Program-made: the position numbers and the translations under genes
The notes under the pieces: generated by a model
Database searches by the model: none
What the model saw: only the letters and a program-made list of their open reading frames with translations
What the model was told of the DNA's origin: nothing
Part shown: positions 25,414 to 34,368 of the stretch, in pieces
How positions within the stretch are numbered: position 1 is the stretch's first letter
Layout: each line of letters starts with the position of its first letter
Assembly (NCBI RefSeq): GCF_003062295.1
Contig: NZ_PYCN01000009.1
Location: 124,001-188,000 of the forward strand
Origin: Bradyrhizobium algeriense
GTDB lineage: Bacteria; Pseudomonadota; Alphaproteobacteria; Rhizobiales; Xanthobacteraceae
DNA: 64,000 nucleotides
Reading direction: 5' to 3'

Positions 25414-26868
25414 TCAGAGGATGAAGTAATCAGGACCCAGATGCGCCGAGCCAATGACCACACCAAAGTCGGCCATGTGATCGCCGTTGACGTCGGCTGA
25501 CAGAATCCCGTTGCTCAATCGAAGCTGTCCTGCTGCGGTAAAGGGATCCGATCCTATGAAGGTAAAAGCTTGATTGCCACTGACCAGCGCGTTGGCATCA
25601 ACAGCACTAAAGTCGATGCGATCTCCTGCGGCCCCTGAAAACGCGATAATGGTGTCCCGCGCAGAATACGGGCTTTCCGCGATACTCTCGAAACGGAACG
25701 TGTCCGCCCCGCCTTCGCCGTCCAACCGATCGATACCAAGACCACCTGTCAGCAGATCGGTCCCGTTTCCACCGTAGAGCTTATCGTTCCCACTCCCTCC
25801 AAGCAGCCTGTCATTGCCGGCATCGCCGTACAGATAATCATCGCCGGCCAGACCCGACAGCGCATTGGCGTTTCCATTGCCATAGAGCTGATTGTTTCCG
25901 CTGTTTCCGGTCGCGTCGAGGGGGCCTGAACCAGAAAGACGCAGCTTTTCGACGTTCTCGGGTAGGGTATAGGATACCGTTGCATTGACGGTATCGAACC
26001 CGCCTCCGGGCTGTTCGTGTATTCCAGTGGTCGCGATATCAACGACGAAAGTGTCGTTGCCATTCGTTCCGACGAGCACCGGACCGGGGCCGGGCACCAG
26101 ACTGTCCAATTCATAGGCACGAAAATAATCTACATACAGCATCTGATGATCGAGCGCTGGATCAATCGGCCAGCCGCCACCTGCGGCCAGATCGATCATG
26201 AACATCAGATCCGTGTTGAGCGTGGCAGGCGTGGGCAGCGAAAAGTGGGCGTGGCCGTCCATGGAAAACGTCATGGTATCTGGTCTGATTTCGACGCCGA
26301 AGGTATGCCATCCTGTCGTCAGCACACCTTGACCGACCAGGTTTTGATGGGATTGGTTCGTGTGGCCTTCCAGGACCGTTCCGTTCCAATTCCAGTCGTG
26401 CAAAGAGCTTGAATATCGATCGACCAGTGCGATACCGTGCTGCTCCATCACGTCGATCTCAAAGACATGGTCTCTTGTCGTCGAGAGACGCTCTTCCTCA
26501 ATGGCCCAGAAGGCGGGCCACACGCCCTGGCCTGCGGGCAACCACATTCTGACCTCGTAGTACCCATACGGATCACCATCCTGCGGAGTGGTGCTGGTTC
26601 CGTCCGGAAACGTGTTCGAGATGAGGCCGCTCTGGAGTTGGCCTGCCGCATTCCGCGTCATTTCGATCTGCAGGGCACTCTCGCCGCCCTGTTGCACGAT
26701 CGAGAACGGAGAACTACCGCTGCCAACAGGCAAGAACGAAGCGCTGCCAAAGCCGCCGCCCCAAGGCTGAGCGGTGTACCAATTGGCGGTTGCCGTCGTG
26801 GTGTTGGAAATACTCAGCCCAGTAAATTCGTCTGCAAACACGAGAGAATAGTTGGCTGGTGCAGGCAT
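25414..26868 (-). CDS. Secreted GH16 glycanase with RTX calcium-binding repeats
   Basis: A 484-residue protein. Residues about 1-255 form a glycoside hydrolase family 16 domain with the catalytic signature EIDVME (Glu137 nucleophile, Asp139, Glu142 acid/base). Residues about 265-480 are RTX: LVGTNGNDTF, then GNGNANALSGLAGDDYLYGDAGNDRLLGGSGNDKLYGGNGTDLLTGG. There is no N-terminal signal peptide, as expected for type I secretion through a C-terminal signal. Rhizobial ExsH and PlyA/B glycanases have related layouts and trim exopolysaccharide. No type I secretion genes are nearby, so export would rely on genes elsewhere. Confidence 0.92.
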   Translation of the reverse strand: MPAPANYSLVFADEFTGLSISNTTTATANWYTAQPWGGGFGSASFLPVGSGSSPFSIVQQGGESALQIEMTRNAAGQLQSGLISNTFPDGTSTTPQDGDPYGYYEVRMWLPAGQGVWPAFWAIEEERLSTTRDHVFEIDVMEQHGIALVDRYSSSLHDWNWNGTVLEGHTNQSHQNLVGQGVLTTGWHTFGVEIRPDTMTFSMDGHAHFSLPTPATLNTDLMFMIDLAAGGGWPIDPALDHQMLYVDYFRAYELDSLVPGPGPVLVGTNGNDTFVVDIATTGIHEQPGGGFDTVNATVSYTLPENVEKLRLSGSGPLDATGNSGNNQLYGNGNANALSGLAGDDYLYGDAGNDRLLGGSGNDKLYGGNGTDLLTGGLGIDRLDGEGGADTFRFESIAESPYSARDTIIAFSGAAGDRIDFSAVDANALVSGNQAFTFIGSDPFTAAGQLRLSNGILSADVNGDHMADFGVVIGSAHLGPDYFIL

Positions 26869-27284
26869 GTTTCCCTCGCCATGCTTGAGAGATTCCGACG
26901 CGCTTGAAGTACTCGGACACCAAGGTCAGATCGCGGCGATCGCCTCGAGCTCCTCTTGAAAAAGACCATCAACTTGCCGTGAGTTGGCTGAGGGCAAGCG
27001 GCTCTTGGAAGCGCGCAAACGCCAAGCTCGCCGAGGCCCAACAGGCCCACGCGGAAACGTTGCGGAAGCAGCGTGAACTCGATGAAAAGACGCGAGAATT
27101 GGAGGTCACTATCGAGAAGCGCGTGCAAGCCAGCTAGGCCGGACTCGTTGCCAAGGCTCGCCAGGATGCCGGGCCCACCAACAAATCAAGTGGTGGCCTC
27201 CCTCACTCTCAACCATGAGCAGGCGACCAGATATCCGGAGACGCGAACTACGTATGCGAAAGCGATCCCTGCCGCTCCTCGAAC
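26869..27284. other. 416-bp gap with a DUF2130 remnant
   Basis: Between the GH16 and aspartokinase genes, both minus strand, the only protein-like signal is the plus-strand DUF2130 fragment described separately. No terminator-like hairpin with a T tract was seen. Confidence 0.45.
26985..27170 (+). pseudogene. Remnant of a DUF2130 coiled-coil protein
   Basis: The plus-strand frame around these positions encodes SWKRANAKLAEAQQAHAETL followed by RKQRELDEKTRELEVTIEKRVQAS, then a TAG, then in the same frame AGLVAKARQDAGP. This matches the charged coiled-coil part of DUF2130 proteins, which are normally about 400 residues. Only some 60 codons remain, with an internal stop and no domain following. 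It marks an old deletion or rearrangement between the glycanase and aspartokinase genes. Confidence 0.6.
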
Positions 27285-28487
27285 CTACGTTTGCAGGACA
27301 AGCGAATGCAACGCCCTGACCGCGGCCTCCCGGTTCTCCACAGGGACAAACAGACTGACCGAATGCGGCGACAACACGTACTTGTCGGGGACAATCCCGT
27401 GATGTCCGAGAACCTGCAACGCCCTGAACGGCAACTCCGACGAAACGCCGCCGAAGCAGGTGAGACTGACCGAGCTTGAAGCGTCGCGCTGCTTGCGCAG
27501 ATCCTGGCTTTGCTCCAGCGTGCGCAACAGGGCGTCGAGCCACTCTGAATCGCAGGCCACGGTCATGCTGGTTCTTCCCGCGACGTAGCTCGAGGCGAGG
27601 AGCTGCGGCCAGGACAGGCTGTTTTGCTTGAGATGCTGCGCGAATTTCTCGAAACCGTGATTGAGATCGTTGGAATCGATTTCCACATGCTCAATGCGAG
27701 CCATCGAGTTGACGGCCAGAACCTTTCCGTTTTCCATGCCTGCAACCTCTTTCATCACTTGCGTGCCGTGTTTAACGCGACCCCACTGCTTGAGAACCAG
27801 AGGCACATCCTGACTTTGCGCCAGCTCTACGCTGCGAAAATGCAGGATTTTTGCACCCCAGAAGCACATTTCGGACAGGGATGCGAAGTCCACTCGCCGC
27901 AGGGGCTTTGCGTCAGGCACGATGCGCGGATCGGCCGAACAAATTCCGTCGACCTCTTTGATGATTTCACAGCGTTCTGCCTTCAGCGCCGCGGCCATCG
28001 CAACGGCCGTGGTGTCGCTGCCGCCCCGGCCAAGCGTGGTGATTTCCCTGGTCACCGGGTTCACGCCCTGAAATCCTGCCAGCACCACCACGCGCCCACG
28101 ATCAAGTTCCTCGCGCACGCGAATGGGCCGTACATCCAAGATGCGTGCGGAGGAATGGGAGTCGTCGGTCATCACGCCGGCCTGGCTGCCGGTGAAGCTG
28201 ATCGCGGGCACGCCGAGATCGGCAAGCGCCATGCTCATCAGGGACATGCTGATGCGCTCACCGGTCGTTAGCAGCATGTCAAGTTCACGGCGATTGGGAG
28301 CAGGGCTTACCTGATAAGCCATCTCGATCAATTGGTCGGTGGTCTTGCCCATGGCGGAGACGATCGCCACGACACGATGACCACGGCCATGCAGATCGGC
28401 GAGGCTGCGCGCAACCGCGCGAATTTTCGCCGGTGTTTCAAGACAGACACCGCCGTATTTTTGAACGATGATGAGATGGTTGCGCAT
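27285..28487 (-). CDS. Aspartate kinase
   Basis: A 400-residue aspartokinase. The kinase domain begins IIVQKYGG (family K-Y/F-G-G), with TTGERISMSLMSMAL, GFQGVNPVTREITTLGRGGSDTTAVA and EVDGICSADPRIVP. The C-terminal third is an ACT-type regulatory region, with SSVSLTCFGG and GIVPDKYVLSPHSVSLFVP. It phosphorylates aspartate at the head of the Lys/Met/Thr pathway. It starts one base after the nagA stop (TAG then ATG, with GAGG in the end of nagA), so it is co-translated with amino-sugar salvage, an unusual context. It may be a second, pathway-dedicated copy rather than the housekeeping LysC. Confidence 0.9.
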   Translation of the reverse strand: MRNHLIIVQKYGGVCLETPAKIRAVARSLADLHGRGHRVVAIVSAMGKTTDQLIEMAYQVSPAPNRRELDMLLTTGERISMSLMSMALADLGVPAISFTGSQAGVMTDDSHSSARILDVRPIRVREELDRGRVVVLAGFQGVNPVTREITTLGRGGSDTTAVAMAAALKAERCEIIKEVDGICSADPRIVPDAKPLRRVDFASLSEMCFWGAKILHFRSVELAQSQDVPLVLKQWGRVKHGTQVMKEVAGMENGKVLAVNSMARIEHVEIDSNDLNHGFEKFAQHLKQNSLSWPQLLASSYVAGRTSMTVACDSEWLDALLRTLEQSQDLRKQRDASSSVSLTCFGGVSSELPFRALQVLGHHGIVPDKYVLSPHSVSLFVPVENREAAVRALHSLVLQT

Positions 28488-29669
28488 CTAACCTCGGTGA
28501 GAAGCCTCGCTCGCCTCGCCCATCGAACCGGCACCGCCGATCCATGTGCCGACGACTTCAAAGTTCGGATTGAAGGCGACAAGGTCCGCGCGGTACCCGG
28601 GCGCGATCCGTCCAAGCTCGGACTCAAGGCCCAGAAATGCCGCTGATGTCCGCGAGGCCATAATGAGGGCATCTGCAAGGGAGATTCCGAGCAGCGCAAC
28701 GGCGTTGCGCACCGCCTTGATCATGGTGAGGTGAGCGCCCGCGAGGGTGCCATCGGGGCCAGTCAGGCGATTTTCGTGCAACGTGATCGGCCTTCCCTGC
28801 AGCATGAATTGCCGGTCGTTCGTGCCCACCAATGGCATGGCATCGGTGACCAGCATCAATCGATCGCGTCCCTTGCAGCGGAAGGCAACACGCAAACCGG
28901 CGCGGTCAACGTGGATGCCGTCGCAGATGATCCCTGCAAACAGCCGGTCATCGCCCAGCGCGGCGCCGACCAGGCCCGGCTCCCGGGCGTTCAACTGCGA
29001 CATGGCATTGAACAGATGGGTCACCCCCAAGACACCGCGATCGACCGCCTGCCCGATTTCGGCTGCGGTGGCGTCGCTGTGGCCGGCCGCGATACGCAAT
29101 CCGGCGCCGATCAGTTCATCGATCATGGACGCGGGCACGCATTCCGGGGCCAAGGTCACAATGGAGCGGCCGCGGCCCCCAAAACTTTTGATCGCGGCGA
29201 GATCGCGCCGATCGGGCACGCGTATCTCGGCTTCCGGATGAATGCCCTTGCGAGACCTGTTGAGGGCCGGTCCTTCCAGATGAAAGCCGAGAACGCCGGG
29301 AATCTTCAGACAATCCTGGGCGACTGCAGCCAATCGCTCGATGACCTCGCTGCGATCGGTGATGAGGGTCGGCAAGCAGCCCGTGGTCCCCGCCTTGCGG
29401 TGCGCCTCAACGATGCGTCGAACGCCAGCCTCCGTGGGCTGGTCGTTGAGAAGAACGCCCCCACCTCCGTTCACCTGGATGTCGATGAATCCGGGTGCAA
29501 GGATCGCGTCTGCGGGAAGGCGGATTGAGGCGCGCGCCTCCGCCTCGCCGAAGGTCATGCTTTCAATCCGCCCCTGCGAGATCCTGACCGATCCCGGCCC
29601 GCGCATGGCGGCACCGTCAAAGATGTGCTGCGCGGCAATTGTGAGAGAGGAAGGATTAGCGTCGCCCAT
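28488..29669 (-). CDS. nagA: N-acetylglucosamine-6-phosphate deacetylase
   Basis: A 393-residue amidohydrolase-fold deacetylase converting GlcNAc-6-P to GlcN-6-P and acetate. Recognisable motifs are APGFIDIQVNGGGGVLLND, GFHLEGPALNRSRKGIHP (metal-binding Glu), AAGHSDATAAEI (His), VTHLFNAMSQLNAREPG (His) and LVTDAMP (catalytic Asp). The start at 29669 gives the normal family N terminus; a GTG at 29696 is possible. It is divergent from the nagK-murQ-nagB genes, with which it forms an amino-sugar salvage locus. Confidence 0.92.
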   Translation of the reverse strand: MGDANPSSLTIAAQHIFDGAAMRGPGSVRISQGRIESMTFGEAEARASIRLPADAILAPGFIDIQVNGGGGVLLNDQPTEAGVRRIVEAHRKAGTTGCLPTLITDRSEVIERLAAVAQDCLKIPGVLGFHLEGPALNRSRKGIHPEAEIRVPDRRDLAAIKSFGGRGRSIVTLAPECVPASMIDELIGAGLRIAAGHSDATAAEIGQAVDRGVLGVTHLFNAMSQLNAREPGLVGAALGDDRLFAGIICDGIHVDRAGLRVAFRCKGRDRLMLVTDAMPLVGTNDRQFMLQGRPITLHENRLTGPDGTLAGAHLTMIKAVRNAVALLGISLADALIMASRTSAAFLGLESELGRIAPGYRADLVAFNPNFEVVGTWIGGAGSMGEASEASHRG

Positions 29670-29693
29670 CAGTATTGATCCGAGAATAGCAGT

Positions 29694-29720
29694 CACGGAC
29701 TCGTGAGGCTGAGTCCCGTG
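29694..29720. promoter_or_regulatory. Imperfect inverted repeat in the nagA/nagK divergent promoter region
   Basis: CACGGACTC (29694-29702) and GAGTCCCGTG (29711-29720) are complementary except for one extra C, around an 8-base centre. It lies in the 118-bp gap between divergent nagA and the kinase gene and could be an operator shared by both directions. No dedicated regulator gene is visible nearby. Confidence 0.35.
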
Positions 29721-29787
29721 CAGGACTTCATATGTACACCAAGGAGCTTTGGGAGGACCCGGAGCGAACCCTTGGCGTTAACTTTCC

Positions 29788-30711
29788 ATGGCAACAAAAG
29801 GTACCACGTATCTCGGCATTGATGGCGGCGGAACCCGCTGCCGCGCCCGGATCGAGGACGAAAACGGCAGGGTGCTCGGTGAAGCGAGCTCGGGGCCTGC
29901 CACGACGCGGATTGGCTTCGAGAAGGCTTGGCGGTCCATCATGGAGGCCACTGAAGCGGCAGCCGCGCAGGCCGGGCTGACGCGCGAGGATTTCGCGCGG
30001 ATGCACGCCGGAATTGGCCTGGCCGGTCTCGGTCGCCGGGGTGCGGAAGCGGCGCTCAACAAGATCGCGCATCCCTTTGCGTCCGTCATCTTCATCAGCG
30101 ACGGCCTGGCGGCCTGTCTCGGCGCCCACAGCGGCGCGGACGGGGCCATCGTGGTAGCCGGCACAGGCTCGGTGGGTGTCGGCCTGATCGACGGCCGCGA
30201 AATCCGTCTCGCCGGTTACGGCTTTCCCGTGTCGGACGAAGGCAGCGGTGCCGACATCGGCCTGCAGGTTGTTCGACTGGCGCTGCGGGCCGCGGATCGC
30301 CGCGGCGAGCTGACCCCATTACTTTCAGAGGTGCTGGGCGCATTCGATCATGATCCCTATCAGGCGGTGGCCTGGTCTGAAGAAGCCAGGGCCGCAGACT
30401 ACGCTGCGTTCGCGCCGATCGTGATGCGGCACGCCAATCAGGGCGATCCGGTCGGCCGTCGCATTGTGGAACGCGCGGCCGATGCCATTGGCGATCTGCT
30501 CGATCTGTTCCTGGCGAGAGGAATTGACCGGCTCTCGCTGGTGGGCGGGCTGGCGGATGCCATTACGCCCTGGCTGACGCCTGACCTGCGCGCCCGCCTG
30601 AGGTGTCCTGACGCCGACGCGGCCGCCGGGGCGTTACTGGTGGCGCGAGGGCGGCTTGAGCTGCCCAAGAGAGAAACTGACCATGAACAGGCTTCAAAGT
30701 TCCGCGTTTGA
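29788..30711 (+). CDS. BadF/BadG-type amino-sugar kinase (N-acetylglucosamine kinase-like)
   Basis: A 307-residue ASKHA-fold kinase of the BadF/BadG/BcrA/BcrD ATPase family, which includes N-acetylglucosamine kinase. Phosphate-binding motifs are visible: YLGIDGGGTRCRARI (phosphate 1), FISDGLAACLGAHSG with GAIVVAGTGSVGVG (phosphate 2 region) and SLVGGLADAI (adenosine motif). With MurQ, NagA and a SIS deaminase around it, phosphorylation of GlcNAc or glucosamine at O6 is the likely role, feeding nagA. Its 3' end overlaps the start of murQ by about 29 bases. Confidence 0.87.
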   Translation: MATKGTTYLGIDGGGTRCRARIEDENGRVLGEASSGPATTRIGFEKAWRSIMEATEAAAAQAGLTREDFARMHAGIGLAGLGRRGAEAALNKIAHPFASVIFISDGLAACLGAHSGADGAIVVAGTGSVGVGLIDGREIRLAGYGFPVSDEGSGADIGLQVVRLALRAADRRGELTPLLSEVLGAFDHDPYQAVAWSEEARAADYAAFAPIVMRHANQGDPVGRRIVERAADAIGDLLDLFLARGIDRLSLVGGLADAITPWLTPDLRARLRCPDADAAAGALLVARGRLELPKRETDHEQASKFRV

Positions 30712-31687
30712 TGGCGCATGGATCAACTATATGGCCACCGAAGAAGTCGATCCCCGCTTTGCCGATCTTGATGCATGGTCGCTGACGTCAGCGATGGAAG
30801 CGATGTGGGAAGGCCAGGTTGCGGCAGTCGCGGCGATCGGCCATGCCCTTCCCGCGATCACTGCGGCGACCGAAGCGGCCAAAGCGGCGCTGGGTGATCA
30901 CGGACGCATTGTGTATGTCGGCGCCGGCACCTCGGCCCGCGTGGCGGTCCAGGACGGTGCCGAGCTGACGCCGACTTTCGCCTGGCCCAGCGAGCGCGTC
31001 CGCTTCATCGTCGCCGGCGGCGACAGCGCGTTCGTCACCAGCATCGAGGGCGCGGAGGATGATGTCGATGATGCGGTCATGCAGATCAATGCCGCGCAGC
31101 TCACCGCGCACGATGTGGTGATCGCGGTTGCCGCCAGCGGGACAACGCCATTCACGGTCGCGGCGCTGCAGCAGGCAGGCTCTTTCGGTGCAGTGACGAT
31201 CGGTGTTGCCAACAATCCCGGCACCGCACTGCTGGCGTCGGCAAAGTTTCCGATCTTGATCGAGACCGGCCGCGAGCTGATCGCCGGCTCCACGCGGATG
31301 AAGGCGGGCACCGCGCAGAAGGTAGTGCTCAACCTGATCTCCTCAGGGATCATGCTGCGCCTTGGCCGGGTGTACCGCGGCATGATGGTGAACATGCCGC
31401 CGACCAACGCCAAGCTGAAGCGGCGCGCCGAGGCCATGGTGGCGCAAATCGCGCACTGTGATCCGCCAGACGCGGCACGCTGGCTTGAGCAGGCCGAGGG
31501 AGACATCAAGACGGCAAGCCTTCTGGCGTTGGGTCTCGACAGGGTTGATGCCGAGACCATTCTGAGAAACTGTGACGGCAACCTTCGGCGCGTGTTTGCC
31601 GAGCTCGCCGGGGATCGTGACTCGCATCGTGACCGGCATCCCAAGGGAGCGGCGGCGCGCAAGCAAGGCGGAGCGGTTGAGCCGTGA
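30683..31687 (+). CDS. murQ: N-acetylmuramic acid 6-phosphate etherase
   Basis: A 334-residue SIS-domain etherase that cleaves the lactyl ether of MurNAc-6-P to give GlcNAc-6-P and lactate in cell-wall recycling. Hallmarks: EEVDPRFADLDAWS, VYVGAGTSARVAVQDGAELTPTF and IEGAEDD (the two catalytic Glu positions known in E. coli MurQ are retained), AVAASGTTPF, ELIAGSTRMKAGTAQK and NMPPTNAKLKRRA. The tail is longer and more charged than usual. I place the start at 30683, inside the kinase gene; GTGA coupling to the next gene follows. Confidence 0.92.
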   Translation: MNRLQSSAFDGAWINYMATEEVDPRFADLDAWSLTSAMEAMWEGQVAAVAAIGHALPAITAATEAAKAALGDHGRIVYVGAGTSARVAVQDGAELTPTFAWPSERVRFIVAGGDSAFVTSIEGAEDDVDDAVMQINAAQLTAHDVVIAVAASGTTPFTVAALQQAGSFGAVTIGVANNPGTALLASAKFPILIETGRELIAGSTRMKAGTAQKVVLNLISSGIMLRLGRVYRGMMVNMPPTNAKLKRRAEAMVAQIAHCDPPDAARWLEQAEGDIKTASLLALGLDRVDAETILRNCDGNLRRVFAELAGDRDSHRDRHPKGAAARKQGGAVEP

Positions 31688-32697
31688 CGACATCCGCGAT
31701 GGCGAGCGAAATCGGGGAAAGCGCGGATGTTGTCGCCAAAATTGTTCGTAACCGCCCCGCCACGCGCGACATCGCACAGCGAGTTGCGATTGGCTCCGCT
31801 CCCCTGTGCGTCGTGTGCGGCCGGGGAAGCTCCGGGCATGCCGGGGTTTTCTTAAGATACCTTGTCGAGACGCGGCTTCGCCTTCCCGTTTCAGCCAGCG
31901 CTCCTTCGGTGATCACGGCATTTCGCACGCCGTTGATGTTGCGCCATGCACTGTTCATCGTGATCTCGCAATCCGGGCGCAGCCCGGATCTTGTCGCGGC
32001 GACCAGGTCGGCGCGCGCCGCGGGCGCCCGCACCGTCGCCATCGTCAATGCGACGTCGTCGCCGGTGGCCAACGAAGCGGAGTTCGTCGTTCCGATCGAG
32101 GCCGGCCAAGAGCACTCCGTAGCGGCGACCAAGACCGTGATCGGCTCGATGGCCGCTGGCGCCGGACTTGTTGCCGAACTGGCGGGAGATCGTGCGCTGC
32201 GGTCAGCCCTCGACAGGCTGCCCGAGCGCCTGCACCGCGCGCTGGCGCTCGACTGGTCCGGGATTGCCGATGATCTCGCCAAGGCGTCAGCCGTGTTTGT
32301 GGCGGCGCGGGGCCTGGGCCTGGGCTCGGCGCGGGAGATCGCGCTCAAACTTTCGGAAATCCTGCGCCTGCCTTCCATCGGTCTGAGCGCCGCCGAGCTG
32401 CAGCATGGGCCGCGCGCCGCGCTATCATCGCGCACGCCGGTTGTCATGATGCGCCTCATGGATGAAACGGCGGCCACGGTTGACGCGCTGGCGGAAGAAT
32501 TGCGCGAGCAAAAGATCGCGCTGCATCTATGCGGCGGACCGCGTGGCTCGCTGCCCTGGTTGGCCGAGGATGACCCCGCCACCGACCCGATCACCATGCT
32601 CGTTCCGGCCTATCGGATGATCGAGCAGACGGCGCGCGCTCGCGGATTTGACCCGGATCGTCCCCCTCGCTTGAGCAAGATTACCGAGACGTTTTGA
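31684..32697 (+). CDS. SIS-domain glucosamine-6-phosphate deaminase (NagB-II / GlmS-isomerase-like)
   Basis: A 337-residue protein with two SIS domains and no glutaminase domain, matching NagB-II-type deaminases related to the isomerase half of GlmS. Motifs: CVVCGRGSSGHAGVFLRYLVE, FIVISQSGRSPDLVAATR, AATKTVIGSMAAGA, FVAARGLGLGSAREIALKLSEI and ELQHGPRAAL. It probably converts GlcN-6-P to Fru-6-P and ammonia, completing the pathway MurNAc-6-P, GlcNAc-6-P, GlcN-6-P, Fru-6-P encoded here. The GTG start overlaps the murQ stop. Confidence 0.88.
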   Translation: MTTSAMASEIGESADVVAKIVRNRPATRDIAQRVAIGSAPLCVVCGRGSSGHAGVFLRYLVETRLRLPVSASAPSVITAFRTPLMLRHALFIVISQSGRSPDLVAATRSARAAGARTVAIVNATSSPVANEAEFVVPIEAGQEHSVAATKTVIGSMAAGAGLVAELAGDRALRSALDRLPERLHRALALDWSGIADDLAKASAVFVAARGLGLGSAREIALKLSEILRLPSIGLSAAELQHGPRAALSSRTPVVMMRLMDETAATVDALAEELREQKIALHLCGGPRGSLPWLAEDDPATDPITMLVPAYRMIEQTARARGFDPDRPPRLSKITETF

Positions 32698-32728
32698 CAA
32701 CTGACTGTTCGCTGGCTGGCGGCCGTCC

Positions 32729-33016
32729 TCAACAACCGCGGCAGATTGATCCTTGAAGCATCTTCTCGAGCCGCGCGTCTTCCTTGTCGATGGTGGGGTC
32801 TGTACCAAGTAACGGCCCCTTCATGACGTGGCCGGCAATGCCGGACGATGGCAGCGCGGTACCCAGAGAATTCGTCCCCGGTGCAGCAGCACTCGTGCCG
32901 AGCGCTCCGCCGCCTGTCATCGGCATCGACATGTGCGATCCCATGCCGCCACGGGCAAACGCGGCATCCGAGAGCACAAGGCAAACGGCGAACAAGAGAA
33001 GCGAAAGTGGTTTCAT
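32729..33016 (-). CDS. Small secreted protein of unknown function
   Basis: A 95-residue protein with a clear Sec signal peptide (MKPLSLLLFAVCLVLSDAAFA). The mature part is rich in Gly, Ser, Met and Thr (RGGMGSHMSMPMTGGGALG...), ending in an acidic-basic segment and CRGC. The Met/His-rich start could bind copper, but this is speculative. It is transcribed alone, convergent with the amino-sugar genes. No family recognised. Confidence 0.6.
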   Translation of the reverse strand: MKPLSLLLFAVCLVLSDAAFARGGMGSHMSMPMTGGGALGTSAAAPGTNSLGTALPSSGIAGHVMKGPLLGTDPTIDKEDARLEKMLQGSICRGC

Positions 33017-33202
33017 AGTTCACACTCCACGCGTTGCAACGACCTGCACTTAAAGCTAGGTCCGGCGCGCCGCCTGGCCGCACACGATTGCGCGATCGGA
33101 TCATTACAACGCTGACAGGATTCCGTTCGCGTTCAGGTGCTTGCCCGATCGGGTCTTGACGCACCCAGCGGGTCCGGCGGCACCCGCAGTCTCCTGAGCG
33201 CC

Positions 33203-34321
33203 CTATAGCGTGCGGTAGCGCTCGATCGATGAAAAATCGGGCGCTATTCCAAGGCCCGGCTCCTCGGTCAGAGCGACCAGGCCCTCGGACACGTCGAACA
33301 CCGGTCCACAGAATTGATCGCGGAGCGGATTGTCGTTGACGTCTACTTCCAGCCAGCCGTCGCCTCCGGCGCCGGCAAGCAGATGTGCGGACGCAAGCAA
33401 TCCTATTCCGCCACCGAGGTAATGCGGGCAAAAGGTCTTGCCCGCTTTCAGGATGTCGTCCGCCAGTCCACGGCAAATCGTCAGCCCGCCCCATTTGGCG
33501 ATATCCGGCTGGACGACATCAAGCACGTCCTCTGCAAGAACCTGTTCGAAGGCTTCGCAGCTTGCAATGTTCTCGCCGGCCGCAAGCGGCATGCCGGCGC
33601 TTGTGCGCAGCCTCCGCCACTCCTGCCGGGGACGATCGGCACGAAGCGGTTCTTCCAGCCAGCGCAGACCGAACTCGCCGAGCCGCGGCACGATCTCCAG
33701 CGCCTGATCGATCGACCAGCCCTGATTGACATCCGCCGCCAGCATACCCTCGCCAACGACGGCGCGCAGCGCGGCCAGATTGGCGCGATCCGCCGCCACA
33801 TCGAAGCCGATCTTGAGCTTCAGCGCGCGATGCCCGCGCCTCACGGCCGCCTCGGCGGTCTGCCGCGCCCCGCCGGGATTGATACCGCTGGCGTACACCT
33901 TGATCCCGCCGGAACGGCCGCCCAGCAACCGCCACAGCGGCTGCCTGTGCCGGCGCGCATGGAGATCCCACAGCGCAAGATCAACTCCTGCGATGGCCTG
34001 GGCGAACGGCCCGGGCTCCCCGCACTGCAGCGCCAGCACCGAAGTGCCCTGCGTCAGGGTCTCGAAAGCCTGCGCGGGACCATCGAGCTCGCGCCCGATC
34101 AGCGCAGGCGCGAGCACCTCATTGACGAGCCGCGCCCGATGTTCGGCGCCCGTCGAAGGAAAGTTCGACCATACCTCGCCCCAGCCGACAACGCCGTCTT
34201 CGTCTTCGGCGCGAATGAACACAGCGGGACGGTTCAGCATGCGGCCGAACGAGGTCACCACCGGCGTCGACAGGGGGTAGCGGTAGCAAAACGCCTGGAT
34301 TGTGCGAACGGAGAAGGCCAT
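33203..34321 (-). CDS. Enolase-superfamily (mandelate racemase/muconate lactonizing) enzyme
   Basis: A 372-residue protein with an N-terminal capping domain and a C-terminal barrel. Catalytic and metal residues are visible: KLK (Lys168, Lys170), Asp197 (ADVNQ), Glu223 (WLEEP), Glu250 (AAGEN) and His310 (CPHYLGG). This pattern fits sugar-acid dehydratases and dipeptide or muconate enzymes of the superfamily. It is the last gene of the ABC importer-dehydrogenase-kinase-aldolase operon (47 bp after the aldolase), so an aldonic-acid dehydratase or sugar-acid isomerase role is likely. The substrate cannot be chosen from sequence. Confidence 0.88.
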   Translation of the reverse strand: MAFSVRTIQAFCYRYPLSTPVVTSFGRMLNRPAVFIRAEDEDGVVGWGEVWSNFPSTGAEHRARLVNEVLAPALIGRELDGPAQAFETLTQGTSVLALQCGEPGPFAQAIAGVDLALWDLHARRHRQPLWRLLGGRSGGIKVYASGINPGGARQTAEAAVRRGHRALKLKIGFDVAADRANLAALRAVVGEGMLAADVNQGWSIDQALEIVPRLGEFGLRWLEEPLRADRPRQEWRRLRTSAGMPLAAGENIASCEAFEQVLAEDVLDVVQPDIAKWGGLTICRGLADDILKAGKTFCPHYLGGGIGLLASAHLLAGAGGDGWLEVDVNDNPLRDQFCGPVFDVSEGLVALTEEPGLGIAPDFSSIERYRTL

Positions 34322-34368
34322 CTTTGGATCCAGCGATTTTACTTGGTAACGATCAGGTCACGACGCGG

